The notes under the pieces: generated by a model
The model's input: the letters and a program-made list of their open reading frames with translations, nothing else
Told to the model about the DNA's origin: nothing
Databases searched by the model: none
Made by a program: the position numbers and the translations under genes
In this document: positions 50,261 through 61,322 of the stretch, piece after piece
How the letters are laid out: each line of letters starts with the position of its first letter
Position numbering within the stretch: the stretch's first letter is position 1
Assembly (NCBI GenBank): GCA_951640165.1
Contig: OX621238.1
Span: forward strand, 28,668,001-28,732,000
Direction: 5' to 3'
DNA length: 64,000 nt
Origin: Pseudoips prasinana
Taxonomy: Eukaryota > Arthropoda > Insecta > Lepidoptera > Nolidae

Positions 50261-50554
50261 TATGCTATGACATCATGTTAAACAGCAATCTATGCATGCT
50301 AGGAAAAAAACAAGCACATAAATTGCGGTTGATTTGACCCGCCCCAGAGTTTAACAAGGGCCCTACATGGTAATATCAATTTAACTACCTACATCATTTT
50401 ATGTAAATGCGCCTCTATTCAATTGTATGGGTACAAATATTTATCGTTAAATTACGAGCTTAATTGAACTCGAGAATGTAGTAAAACGATGTTTATTAAC
50501 CGCTCTACACCTAGTCACATTTCTTATGTGTCTACCAATACTATATACTTGTAT

Positions 50555-50790
50555 TATAATTCTGAAAGCCAGATGCTCTCATCGATCCGTAAGTGATTGG
50601 CAAGGTTAAGCAACTAGGCTTGCGGTCATTCCAAGGATGGGTTTCCGCTAGTGGATTAATTTCTGAGCGTCTCCGTGTTTTCGGAGGGCACGTTAAAATG
50701 TCGGTCCCGGTTGTAGCCATTAAGCAACAGTCGTTAAGCCATGTCAGAGGCCTGATGGGCGGCTTGAATAACCATTGCACATACGATAAG
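50555..50790 (-). repeat. Dispersed repeat family F (reverse)
   Basis: TCCGTAAGTGATTGGCAAGG to GGGCGGCTTGAATAACCATT, with the GGTCCCGGTTGTAGCC block in the middle. Confidence 0.65.
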
Positions 50791-50881
50791 TAAGTAAGTA
50801 TTCTGAAATTTAGTCTAATTTCTTTTTCAATTGATCCGTGTATAACCTGAAACTTTCAAGTCACGGACACTAAGTATAGCA

Positions 50882-50934
50882 ATATGTGTGACGCAAATAT
50901 GGACTCGGGACATCCATATTTGCGTCACACATAT
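50882..50934. repeat. Perfect 22-bp hairpin
   Basis: Arms ATATGTGTGACGCAAATATG and on (50882-50903, 50913-50934), exact complements, nine-base loop. Confidence 0.92.
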
Positions 50935-50982
50935 AGGTACTCGTAGTTGTAATAATATATAGAAGTATAAGAAGTAGTCAAG

Positions 50983-51027
50983 TTGTCAAGAGCGGAGAAG
51001 CGATAGGCAACGTCACGGACACGGTGC
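50983..51027 (+). pseudogene. Inverted fragment resembling part of a GOPC exon
   Basis: TTGTCAAGA...AGGCAACGTCACGGAC.CGGTGC on the plus strand matches the coding strand of the GOPC exon at 44480-44621 (44571-44617, minus), including a 16-base exact word. Two small deletions shift the frame. GOPC lies on the opposite strand, so this is an inverted partial copy. Confidence 0.55.
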
Positions 51028-54000
51028 AGCGGTGCCACGGTAATGTTATATACAGTATTGTAACTCGGTCGTTTTCGAAAGAATTACCTACAGCCGCGGG
51101 GTTCTCAAACGCGCGTTAGGACTGCCCACTTACAGTATTTAAATTTCATCAAGCTATTTACTTCAGTTTCTTTCTAGTTATGTGATTGAAAATTTAATAT
51201 TTACAATGACAAAACAATACAACTTTAAACAAAACAATACTAATTGCAATGACAAAACAATGGTACCAATTGAAATTAGGATTTACCAACTTATGTTGTC
51301 GCTTTATTTGAATATGTACTATATAAAAGAAATAGGTTTGACCTCGAAAACTACCTACTAGTTTTTTTTACCGCGTGCGTAGGTAAGTCAGTCCCTCCCC
51401 CCACGTTCCACGTCTGGGATTTTCTAGGTAATTTAATAAATATCATTTCTGGGTTATCAACGACTGCAAACAATCAAAAATAGCATAATACAGTCTATAA
51501 TTGCTCTTCGCCCTAGTAAGTCTTGTGCTTATTACAAGGGATATTTGTCACATTCGCGACTGTTTTTCTACCGAGTGTGAAGAACTAGAGGCACGTAGGT
51601 ATGACTCGCGTACCAACCGTTTGTATGAAGATAGAATACTGTTAGATATTATAACCGTGACGGACGGAACGCGATAGGTGCAGTTATAGTTATTGGTATG
51701 TTAGTTACTTATTCACGCATCAGCTACAAAAGCTGTCTGCCTGAAATGAAGCAATTATTTCGGATAACTGATCGGTTATCTAAAGAGTATAGAGTATAGT
51801 AAGTAGTAAGGCAAACGCTATACTTCAATTTTGTGTAATGTCAGTTGATATTTCTACACGTTATCCAGTTACATAGAGAAATTGAGCTACGTTTATTACA
51901 TTTAAAAAAATACATAGGTACATACAAACAACGGTATTAAACTTTGCTTTATAACTATAAAGTATTTTTTTTTAAGTTTTATATTGCGATAAGCGGCACG
52001 CATTACACAGACAAAAGTGAAACAATAGGGTCTGCTTTATTGACATAATCGCAGCTTTAAGGTTAGTAGCGAAAATAGAAGGCGAAAAGAGGCCTTCCCT
52101 ATCTTTGAAGTGAATAAAAATTGGAGTAAATACACTTTGACAATAGATTATTAGTCGACTGTACACAAATACATTTTTAAAATCACATTGCTTAAATCTT
52201 TTCTTCTTTATTTGATTTATTGTCTGCCAACGTTTAGCACTCCACTTTTTATGTCGAAGGCTAAAAGGATAATAAGGAAACAAAAGAGAAAATTTTGTAT
52301 AGATCCTGTCAACACCTTATGTTTATAGTCTTCATAGCTACACACGAGTATAATAAGAGTAAGTTTAATTACGACTCCGGCTCGGTAAGTTTAAAGCCGG
52401 AAATGCGAGCAATGGTATACTATTTAGGTGCGCCGCAGGAGCATAAAGCTATGATCTCGAGTGGATTGCACGCACCATACAAATATGTACATACATCGCC
52501 ACGGGCCAGCTACACTCACTTCAGCATTGCATACCTCGTATTCTTATAGATTTGTTACACCATACGATTCGGTCATAAAAATGAAGTTATTGGGGGCTTA
52601 AGCCAAAAAAATATTTTCGTATACGATACAGGCTTTGCGGAACTTCGTTGTACCAACTGGAATTTACACTCTGCATTTTTGCATCTACTAATAAGCTAAC
52701 GTGGATTCAATCTCCAACCGGAAAAATGGCTACAACGAATACAAAACAACGCATTAAAAAAAAACAGTTTTAAATAATTTCATCTATTGGGGAATTATGA
52801 TGCCAGAGACACAAATTCACAAACATAAGAGTAGGCTTCTAATTTATAACACCTGTCTTTGAGACGGAAACATGGATGGATTTTATTTTACCTTAGTCAA
52901 TAAAGGCTAAAAGCAATGCTGCACTGAAGAAATCGCTAATACATGGGATATTGATAGAAAAATCGGACCCAGATCGCAATGCAAAAACTAAAGCAGTAGC
53001 CACGTTTTTTTTAAGTTATTTGATTAAGGTCAAGTAAGAATGCCCAAATACTAATTTTGGATTACTTCAAATACTTTGTCAGCATCTTACGGCATTGGAT
53101 TACCATTGCCCAATTTATTACTGTGGAAATACCAGGTAACTACACTTGACGATTTTAACGCATATACGTGATCTCTACAGCCGTGATAACTTAATGATTG
53201 TACCTTCATGCAGTAATTTAACTCGACCCTCAAAAATAACCCGAGATCCGACAACACTATTTGATATTTATTACCATTTAATTTTGATCCATAGCATGTT
53301 TAAATATAAGTGTAAAGCTTCTAGAACAGCTCATGTTTCCCGGTATTTAGTATTATTTACCAAATACTTTCGTTCCGTATAGAATAAGATTAAAGCTACG
53401 CCGATGTTTCTCTATGCTTCAGTAACATAGATTAAAATAAGAAATTAAAATTAGAAATTTAAGTAAAAAGGTATATTTATTTTTATTCATACACTCATAA
53501 GATTCTTTTTTATAATAGTTGTAATTTATAAATAGTAGTTCCATATCTAAGATTAAGAGTAGATTTTGCGTTTACAGACTTTCTGCTTTGACAGTTTTAA
53601 CCATTTGACCACTTAATTTTACCAGAGTTTTTCTCCAGATTAGAGTATTTACACAGTTGAAGGGCACGTACCACAAATCGGTCATAAAAAATAGTGTATA
53701 AAATAGTGCTTGTGGGCGTCCGGAACAAAAATACGCCTGTGACAATATAAGGTATACATAGATCGCCTGGCAGAATGGCCGCCAATTTCAACAGACACTA
53801 GCAATTACAATAGTATGCGTTTGCGTATGCGCACACGAGTGCATTTTCTATTATCTCACTATCATAATCCGATGGCATGCCTATCCGACACGTCCGGTGG
53901 GGATCATGCGCAGTACCGATAGCTCAATGTGCTCTCAGAGGCACGTATAACACCACCAACTTAAGAAACTTTAGGATGCAAGTGGATGTTTTTCTTTTTA

Positions 54001-54670
54001 GAATAACAATTTTTGGCCTGATTCTGGTTTTGAAGGACCTCATGATCTGCAGTAGAACTCACTACCACTAAACCAACGAGGCAGACAAATAATTATCTCG
54101 AAATGGACACTAAAAACACATAAACAAAAAATATTGACGCCGTATCCCGTATATTATAGTTCAGTTACAAAATTGCTTTCAAATTGACGAGAAAATTCAA
54201 TGCTAATAGCTAATTTAAATCACGTCAATTGAAAAGCGCGGGCCTTGATTTATTATCAATTCATTATCGAAAGGGATCTATTACACGAACGGGACTCAGG
54301 TGTAACAAAATAAGGCAGGTAGGTCATTAGCTCAAATTGATCGATAATGAAGCATCATAATTAGATAAATTCCATAATTTTATGTTCGAAAGCTCATTAA
54401 AATTAATTATTACATTTAATGAGTGACATTAACTCAGTGAACTAATAAACTAGTGAATGGTATAATGGAGAACGTTGGCCGTAGTCCGATCGGACTGGTT
54501 ATATGGCCAGCTGGGAGGAATAGAATGCTGCTGTGCTTAATTAGCTTGGCACCTGACAAAACGTATGAAACACCGCTATATTTAAAGTAACACAATTATT
54601 TTTGTACGTGTTAATTTTAAATCAACATGAGACGTATAGTGATCAACTATCTATACATATAATAAAATCG
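51028..54670. other. Non-coding stretch, little recognised
   Basis: AT-rich with many short ORFs, none protein-like (including 51972-52283 and 52295-52549). A SINE family E head remnant lies at 54044-54086 (CACTACCACTAAACCAACGA). No exon for GOPC found. Confidence 0.35.
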
Positions 54671-54674
54671 TAGG

Positions 54675-54960
54675 AAAGTCAAAACTGTAAATTGAATATT
54701 TTTTAAAAGGATACTTGGGTTGTGATTTACAATCTATATCGATCTAAAATATAGTTTTTAGAATTTTTGTCTGTTTGTCTGTATGTATGTCCGGGCTAAA
54801 CTCAAAAAGTACTGCATGGATTTACTTCAAATTTTGTATGAATATTACTAAGAGGTCGGGTCAACATAAAGGCTACATATTATCACGCTATCACCTACGG
54901 GGGAGGAGCCGTGATAATTTATAAAGTTTAACGCGGGTAAAACCGCGGGGCACAGCTAGT
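54675..54960 (+). mobile_element. Non-autonomous Helitron, longer subtype
   Basis: AAGTCAAAACTGTAAATTGA to AAACCGCGGGGCACAGCTAG then T. Same subtype as 15119-15405; the hairpin AACGCGGGTAAAACCGCGGGG is well preserved. Confidence 0.85.
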
Positions 54961-55057
54961 ATTCAATAAAATTGGTGTATATTTTTAAAATAGCCACTCA
55001 TATTATAAATGATGACGATATATTAGATTTGAATTAAATTAAATTACAGGTATCATA

Positions 55058-55315
55058 GCCGTGTGGTTTCCGGCCTAGAAAGAATAACACCCCTCTTATC
55101 ATCTCGTGGGTGTCGTAAAAGGCGACTAGGGATACAGTAGGTAGTCGGGCAGCAGCGCCACCTGTGTACTAAGGCTACCACCTCACTGCGGTCATCAACT
55201 CGCATGCCAAGCGCGGTAACTAAGGTAAACCCCTTCAAATGGCAACGTTATAGAGACCTTTGAGGGAGGCCTATGTCCAGCAGTGGACGATATCAGGCTG
55301 AGGATGATGACAGCT
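55058..55315 (+). mobile_element. Non-LTR 3' end / SINE fragment, family G
   Basis: GTGTGGTTTCCGGCCTAGAA, GGGTGTCGTAAAAGGCGACT, GAGGCCTATGTCCAGCAGTG and a GATGATGACA tail. Confidence 0.75.
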
Positions 55316-55439
55316 ATCATACTATAATCAACAATTCTTTGCTATTAATTAAACTGTGTGTGTGTGTGTTCTTCCAAGCCGATTTCAGCTATGGTGACTG
55401 CTACTGATTAGTATAGATAAGAAGCTAGGGAGATCATTT

Positions 55440-55860
55440 CTCACATGCGCCCTTAGATGACTACAGTATCCAATCTAGTGAGTGAACGTGCGCAAACATT
55501 GGTTGCACGTGAGGACACCGTCCACATTGTTGTAAAATATGACTGCTGGTGGTTTAGTCTTAAGAGCATCGCGTTTCGCATCCAGCTCGGATTTTCTCTG
55601 CTCTTCAAAGTCATGAACCTTTTTCTTTACCAAGCGCCTCCACTTAGGGCGGCAACTAGCCTTTTCCTCACATTTCGGGGGATTAATAATGCACCTCTTC
55701 ATGTGTCTTTTCTGAACATCTTTATATCGTTAGAACTGGCCGCCCTGTTTCACTGGAGTTCACAGAAAAAGAAAGAAAGCGTTTAGCCACTCTTACATCA
55801 GCCATTCTTGAGAGATGACCACACCATCGGAGCCATCGATTTAGTATTTTGACAGTACTA
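55440..55860 (-). pseudogene. C-terminal end of a LINE polyprotein (zinc-finger type)
   Basis: The minus strand holds ILNRWLRWCGHLSRM near 55855, then after a frame break HMKRCIINPPKCEEKASCRP, KWRRLVKKKVHDFEEQRKSE and finally LTCNQCLRTF. The order (WxGHxxRM, W-R basic helix, then CxxC finger) is that of the C-terminus of common insect and invertebrate non-LTR elements. At least one frameshift; dead. Confidence 0.7.
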
Positions 55861-55971
55861 TGGATGCCATATTATTTTCTTTGATTGAGAGAGACGTACA
55901 TATGTATATTAGTTTAGTGGCGTGACAAAAATAATCAGTTATTAAAGGTATGGGTTTTTAAGTTTCAGACC

Positions 55972-56062
55972 CACACAGGAATCGAACCCACGAACCACGG
56001 GGTATCCGGACTCATGTGTCTTAATAGCTTCGCCACCGCAATACGTGGTGTTTGGACACGTA
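55972..56062 (-). mobile_element. SINE family D head (reverse)
   Basis: CACACAGGAATCGAACCCAC (B box reversed) and GCTTCGCCACCGCAATACGT (A box reversed). Relative of 25655-25745. Confidence 0.6.
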
Positions 56063-56221
56063 TTTATTCAATCCATTCGATGCTTCATTAGTTGACGCAG
56101 TGAAGACGCTCAAACTCACATTAATTTCTTAGTTGAAAATATGTTTTTACAAGAAAGTAATTTGTACTTTCTTCTTTATGTGAGTCCCTATCTTCGTTTC
56201 ATTTATTTTAAAATATTAGTA

Positions 56222-56392
56222 CTAACTGTGTTGCGGGGTACTTTAGAAACATATAATTGACGGACATAAAGTACATCCAGACTCTGAACAACTATTTATG
56301 GGTCACACAAATAGTTGCCCCGCGCGGGAATCGAATCCGGGGCACTAATTGGCGAAGCAACTGTCTTAACCGCTGCGCCACACGTGCAATCA
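56222..56392 (-). mobile_element. SINE family A, uninterrupted (reverse)
   Basis: TGCGGGGTACTTTAGAAACA to CTGCGCCACACGTGCAATC. Serves as the empty-site reference for the MITE at 31305-31545. Confidence 0.85.
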
Positions 56393-56404
56393 AAACTATA
56401 CTTA

Positions 56405-56650
56405 TTTACTTATCGTATGGGCTGTGGTTAATCTAGTGTCAGAGTTGTTCAAGCCACCCAGTAAGCCTCTGACATGGCTTAACGACAGCTTGACGTGCCT
56501 CCCGAAGCACGCAGATGCTCATAAATTAAACGACTTTGGTGGTTTACTTTCTTCACTTTGGTGGTCACCCATCTGTAGACTGACCGCGATCCTAGTTGCT
56601 TAACCTCACCCATCACTTGCGGACCGGTGAGAGCATCTACGAGTAGCTAG
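56405..56650 (+). repeat. Dispersed repeat family F, internally duplicated
   Basis: CTAGTGTCAGAGTTGTTCAA to CGGACCGGTGAGAGCATC, with ACTTTGGTGGT present twice (56533 and 56565). Confidence 0.65.
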
Positions 56651-56964
56651 TAAAAATAAGATGTTGACTTACATCGTCGATCTCGAATGATTACAGTAAA
56701 CAGTTGTACTTTCCAGGTGCCTTAGATAACGACATACCTTCATTGCAACTGATTAGTAAGGTAGCATACAGTGCGTTGTTTCCTAGACTGTAGCAATATA
56801 CAATACGAGTTTGCAAAAAAAAAATAAGAACGTGTTCAAGCTGTAGATGAAAATGCAACGCAATGATTGGCTATTTTCGCGATGACGAGATTAGTTTTGC
56901 CAATAACACAATTCGGGTTGATACTAAGATTTTATTTTAAAAATAAAATAAAAAAACTTTTTTG

Positions 56965-57040
56965 CCCTCTCCGGGATTTGAACCCAGGACCTCGTTATCA
57001 GCAGTTGAACACGCTACCGCTAGACCAACGAGGCAACGTG
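56965..57040 (-). mobile_element. tRNA-derived SINE head, family E
   Basis: Reverse strand GCCTCGTTGGTCTAGCGGTA and CCTGGGTTCAAATCCCGGAG look like a tRNA D arm and T arm, but the acceptor stem mispairs at two to three positions. More likely a SINE head than a working tRNA. Relatives at 54044 and 63545. Confidence 0.55.
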
Positions 57041-57590
57041 TGCACTACTGATAACAACACCGTCTTCGATCAGCTCGGTTATATTCATCGATGCTGCGGA
57101 ATGTATTAGCATCGTGACTCTTCGTGATATTTATATTCGTGTTAAGGTAAGTCGTAAAAGAGGTACATGGCCGTTAGACATGATTCTTTTGAATCGCAAA
57201 TGGATACTACAGAGAATGGAGGTACAGGTATTTATACAAAAGTGAGAGCCTAATCAAAATGTAGGTAATATACGCTATGGCTGAGCACTGCACCCACGTC
57301 ACCAAATAATGTCTATACAAAAGTAAAAACATATTAAACAAATACACCGAGCCTGCCGCTGGCCATCACAGCGTAATATTAGAGCCGTTAATTTCGCAGC
57401 TTTTTTGTATGATTTTAACCATTAGCATGGGAGGCTTTTTCCAGCCAGCGCCAGCAAAATTATTCATTAGTAATGAATCGACACTTTTTTAAAGCATTTT
57501 TAGTGGTGCCAAGGCAATTTCCAATCACGGATAAGTATTTGAATTTTGTTTAAAATATGTCTTTCTTTAAACTATTGTCATAAATGATAT

Positions 57591-57662
57591 ATGAATACCA
57601 AAGGTCTCGGTTTATCTTACTTAAGATAAAAATCTTATGATAAGCCGAGACCTTTGGTTAAA
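57591..57662. repeat. Hairpin with 20-bp arms, one mismatch
   Basis: ACCAAAGGTCTCGGTTTATC and its complement, which differs at one base. The loop holds a second small palindrome (CTTAAGATAAAAATCTTA). Confidence 0.8.
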
Positions 57663-57890
57663 TACTTCCGAAAGAAATAAATTGAGAAGTTGTTAGCTTA
57701 TAAATCTGACAACTGCAAAGCTTTGTACAGGCTGTAGGGGATGTACGGAGCCTCAAGTAACGAGTATCGATATAGTACAAAATAGAGGAGGTCTATGCTT
57801 AACTAGCCTTGTGGTTCCCCGGCCCAGAAAGAAATAACAGGTACATATAAAAGGTAAGTAAGGGACAGCAGGAAGATTTATTTTTTTACT

Positions 57891-58190
57891 AGCTGTGCGC
57901 GCGACTTCGTCCGCGTGTTAATTAGTTTATTTCGTTTTTCTTGTAAAATAAAAGACTTTTTCTAAAATAAAAGTAGCCTAAGTTACTCCTTATTACATCA
58001 GCTACCTGCCAATAAAAGTCCCGTCAAAATCGGTCCAGCCATTTCAGAGATTAGCCGGAACAAACAGACAGACAAAAATTGTAAAAAATGTCATTTTAGT
58101 GTATGTACCGTATATATATTCATATTAATGTAGTAAAAACCGGTTATTTCAATATTACAAACAGACACTCCAATTTTATTTATTTGTATA
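57891..58190 (-). mobile_element. Helitron-type element, GCGAAGTCGCGCG end (reverse)
   Basis: ACTAGCTGTGCGCGCGACTT then CGTCCGCGTG, with CAAAATCGGTCCAGCCATTT in the body. A different Helitron subtype common in Lepidoptera. It splits a family G fragment (57800-57870 and 58200-58340). Confidence 0.65.
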
Positions 58191-58879
58191 GATGTATAGA
58201 TTAGCTGCGGTCACCAACTCGCTTACCAAACACGGTGACTACGGCAACCCCTCTAAATGCAAACGTCTGGAAACCTTTGGGGGAGGCTTATGTCCAGGAG
58301 TGTATGATATCACAGGGATGGTGATGCTGATGATGCTTAACACATAAATATAGACACCGATAGATCAATTTATGAGTTCCCTGAATAGGCCCTTTAGGGA
58401 CTATGTAAGTGCGATCGATAGACTTGCTTCTAAAAACATTGAAAGAAACATTTAGTTCTGATAGTACCACATAGCTATACTCCAAGACACTAGGTTTAAA
58501 GGGCGGTACTAACCTTCGCAACTATAATTTCGAAACACACTCGTTTCAACGTTTCCCAGCCACATACCTGCATCATACAATGCTTTTACGTGTCCTATCG
58601 ACGATTTCTCAGCGAAGCTTTCTGCTCCACACCCTTTGCAATTATCCTTGGCACAGAAAGATAGGTATTTCCGTGAGGTATGTCAAACTGTAATCAGCTT
58701 TAAGACAATAAACTGCTTTAACAAAAAAGATACCGGATTCAAAACCAATTAAAAATATATTAGTAAAACTTATTTAAAAAATTATAATGATAAGAAACTT
58801 AATATTTCAACGGTACCCGGTTTATCAATATTGTTAATTCTTATATCCAATCTGAAAATTTAAATAGAACATGTGGCAA

Positions 58880-59125
58880 GCATGTCTTTTTCATCATCAT
58901 CATCATATAAGCCGAAAGACGTCCACTGTTGGACAAAAGCTTCCCCAAAGGATATCCACAATGACCGGTCTTGTTCTGCCCGCATCTAGCAGTTTCCCAC
59001 GACCCTTGCAAGATCGTCGCTCCACCTTGTAGGGGGCCTGCCCACGCTGCGTCTTCCGGTTCGTGGCCGCCACTCGTGAACCCTTCTGCCCCAGCAGACG
59101 TCGCACATAGGTCAAAATTCAACAT
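58880..59125 (-). mobile_element. Retroposon fragment with TCCACTGTTGGAC start (reverse)
   Basis: ATCATCATCATATAAGCCGA, GTCCACTGTTGGACAAAAGC, CTTGCAAGATCGTCGCTCCA. Same family as 21005-21185; the ATC run is its simple-repeat 3' tail. Confidence 0.7.
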
Positions 59126-59483
59126 TTACGCGGCCATAATTATTTGTTCACTTAAATCTTGCCTGCATGATATTATATGTCTAATAAGAGTATTTATTTT
59201 AATTTAGTTAAGTTTTTTTGTAAATTAAGGTAAAAAAAATCATATTAAACTCACATATTTATTTATTATACCCAAAGAAACACACACTAAATATGCAAAA
59301 TTTGTACAATATTACAAGCACACGTTAATACAACGGTTGGAAAACAATAAATTAAGCACTATAGTGCTATTTAAAACAAATTCTGTATTTATTACGATAA
59401 AATTAAAATATATTACAAAGTATACAACATATGTAACTAATTTTCTACAACAAATCTATGAGAAATTCTACACAAAAAAAATA

Positions 59484-61322
59484 TTACATAATAGATTCAT
59501 CTTGCAGCTCGCTATCTGAGTCTGGTTCGTTGGTGTTAGTATCTTCTGCCATTAGCATGTTTATTGTTTCCGGGCTAAATGTTCTGGAGATAGATCTCTT
59601 CTTGGGCCTCAGGCTGCTAATAAGTGGATCCGAACTTAGTAGTAATCTATGGTACACATCAATATTACAATGTTCTCTGGAAAATTTCCTGGCGAAGTTT
59701 TCGCGATATACACGGAAGTGTTTATTCCGGGCCTCTGCGGCTTCTTCTGATAGCTGACCTATTGGTAGCAAAGCATTTTCTATTATAGTGGCACCATGTG
59801 TCAATATTTTATGCATGGTCGGAGTCATAGGGTGCCATCCATATAGGCTGACGTATAATTTTGCTGTGTCTTTGGCATAACAATCGTATTTCTGTGCATC
59901 AATCTTATGTCCACTTGAAATTGTCTCCAATATAACTTTTAATCTGTAAATCAGTTCGTAGTTTATCCCGGTTATATGTGCTGCCAGATGTGGATTTTCA
60001 AAAAACCTTCTACTGGTGTTACCATCATTAGTATTTCCGAAATTCGTTTTGGGCATGTCTACCAATAACCCAGTTTCAATCCGAAATCTTTCTTGAATTT
60101 GCTTCTTTGTTTTTTCTTCTAGTTCTTTTTCTTCCTGAGACCTGTTTTCCCTATATTTTTTTACTGGTAATTTATATGCCAAATGTAAAAAACTTTCAAA
60201 AAGTCTAATTCTGGCATGCAATACAGAAAGCCTAAAGTTAACTACCGTAAAACTTGATGTTTCCTTGTTATCCATTATGTTGTTGAAGTCTTTCGATGTT
60301 GCACCACAAATATAGCACCGACTAGTTGACTTTGTTCCGGTTGCAGCATTGCATACTTTTCCATCTACCACAGTCATCTCAAAAGAATGTGCAAAAGATA
60401 ATTTTGTTTCGTTCAAATTTATTTCTGTGGGTTTCAGTGCTTTCACAGACTCTTCAACGTATCTTATTTCTTCTTTTGTCACGTCAGTAGACTCTTTTAC
60501 AAACCGAAATCTTATTGGGCGGCAGAATCGTGGGGACGAAGGCGTGGGGTTCTGCCAGATAACTTTATTTTTATCCTTTCCACATACAATTCTAAGAGGC
60601 ACAAACGAGCTCAGAAATATATTTACATCTGATTCACCATCACTATTAAATTTTTGTTTGTATTGTGCTTGCTGGGAGCCATCGCAACCCCATGTACAAA
60701 TTATATTCAAAGAATTTCTTTGTTCTTCGTTAAGCGTCAATAGCACTTCTTCCAAGAAAATTGATAACCGGTTTACGGTATTGTCAATAAGACTTTGTAA
60801 GCTGCTTTCCGCGCAGATATCTGTGACCCGTAGACATTCCTTTGGTGGATAACATTCTTGTTTTGCTTGTAACAATAGATAATATGGAGGATAAAATACC
60901 TTGTTGGTGTTCCAAATAATCTCGTACTGACGTCTTGTTAGATCAGCCTCAACAAACATAGTTAAAGCTTGTAGTGGTGTCAGAGGAGTAACACTATCTT
61001 TATTTTCTTTTTTATTTACTGCTTTTCTGTATTCGTTCGCTCGACTAGGGAAATTTGTTATTTCTTTTAGGATTTTCGACGCATCTCTTTTTCCGTGTAC
61101 TCTTAAGGATGTTTGTGCAGCGTGAACGATGACGTCATCTCCCACAGTAGCTCGAATTTCTTCTGTTTTACGACGCTTGCTTTGTTCACTTAATTCGTCA
61201 AACGATTTCGAGGGCCGTCCCGGCCGATTCAACGATTTTACAGGTAGTTGAAAAGTTCCATTTAACCAATTCTCATTGTTTTTTTTAAAAAAACTTCTTC
61301 TTTTCCGTGGCTTTTTGCCCAT
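59484..61322 (-). CDS. RAG1/Transib-like transposase, main open frame (612 codons)
   Basis: From MGKKPRKRRSFFKKN to DSDSELQDESIM and TAA. The ATG at 61322 lies inside the region where the upstream frame is still open, so it may be only an internal Met. No internal stop in 1.8 kb of AT-rich DNA, which argues for recent activity. The C-terminal 30 residues are acidic. Confidence 0.85.
   Translation of the reverse strand: MGKKPRKRRSFFKKNNENWLNGTFQLPVKSLNRPGRPSKSFDELSEQSKRRKTEEIRATVGDDVIVHAAQTSLRVHGKRDASKILKEITNFPSRANEYRKAVNKKENKDSVTPLTPLQALTMFVEADLTRRQYEIIWNTNKVFYPPYYLLLQAKQECYPPKECLRVTDICAESSLQSLIDNTVNRLSIFLEEVLLTLNEEQRNSLNIICTWGCDGSQQAQYKQKFNSDGESDVNIFLSSFVPLRIVCGKDKNKVIWQNPTPSSPRFCRPIRFRFVKESTDVTKEEIRYVEESVKALKPTEINLNETKLSFAHSFEMTVVDGKVCNAATGTKSTSRCYICGATSKDFNNIMDNKETSSFTVVNFRLSVLHARIRLFESFLHLAYKLPVKKYRENRSQEEKELEEKTKKQIQERFRIETGLLVDMPKTNFGNTNDGNTSRRFFENPHLAAHITGINYELIYRLKVILETISSGHKIDAQKYDCYAKDTAKLYVSLYGWHPMTPTMHKILTHGATIIENALLPIGQLSEEAAEARNKHFRVYRENFARKFSREHCNIDVYHRLLLSSDPLISSLRPKKRSISRTFSPETINMLMAEDTNTNEPDSDSELQDESIM

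Noticed and set aside
51972..52549. Two ORFs of about 100 and 84 codons
   Set aside because: Composition follows base content, no domain-like pattern and no splice context; treated as chance.
56965..57040. Possible tRNA gene (reverse strand) with good D and T arms
   Set aside because: The acceptor stem has two to three mispairs, and fragments of the same head recur at 54044 and 63545, as expected for a SINE family.
60349..60852. 167-codon plus-strand ORF
   Set aside because: Antisense shadow of the RAG1-like transposase frame.
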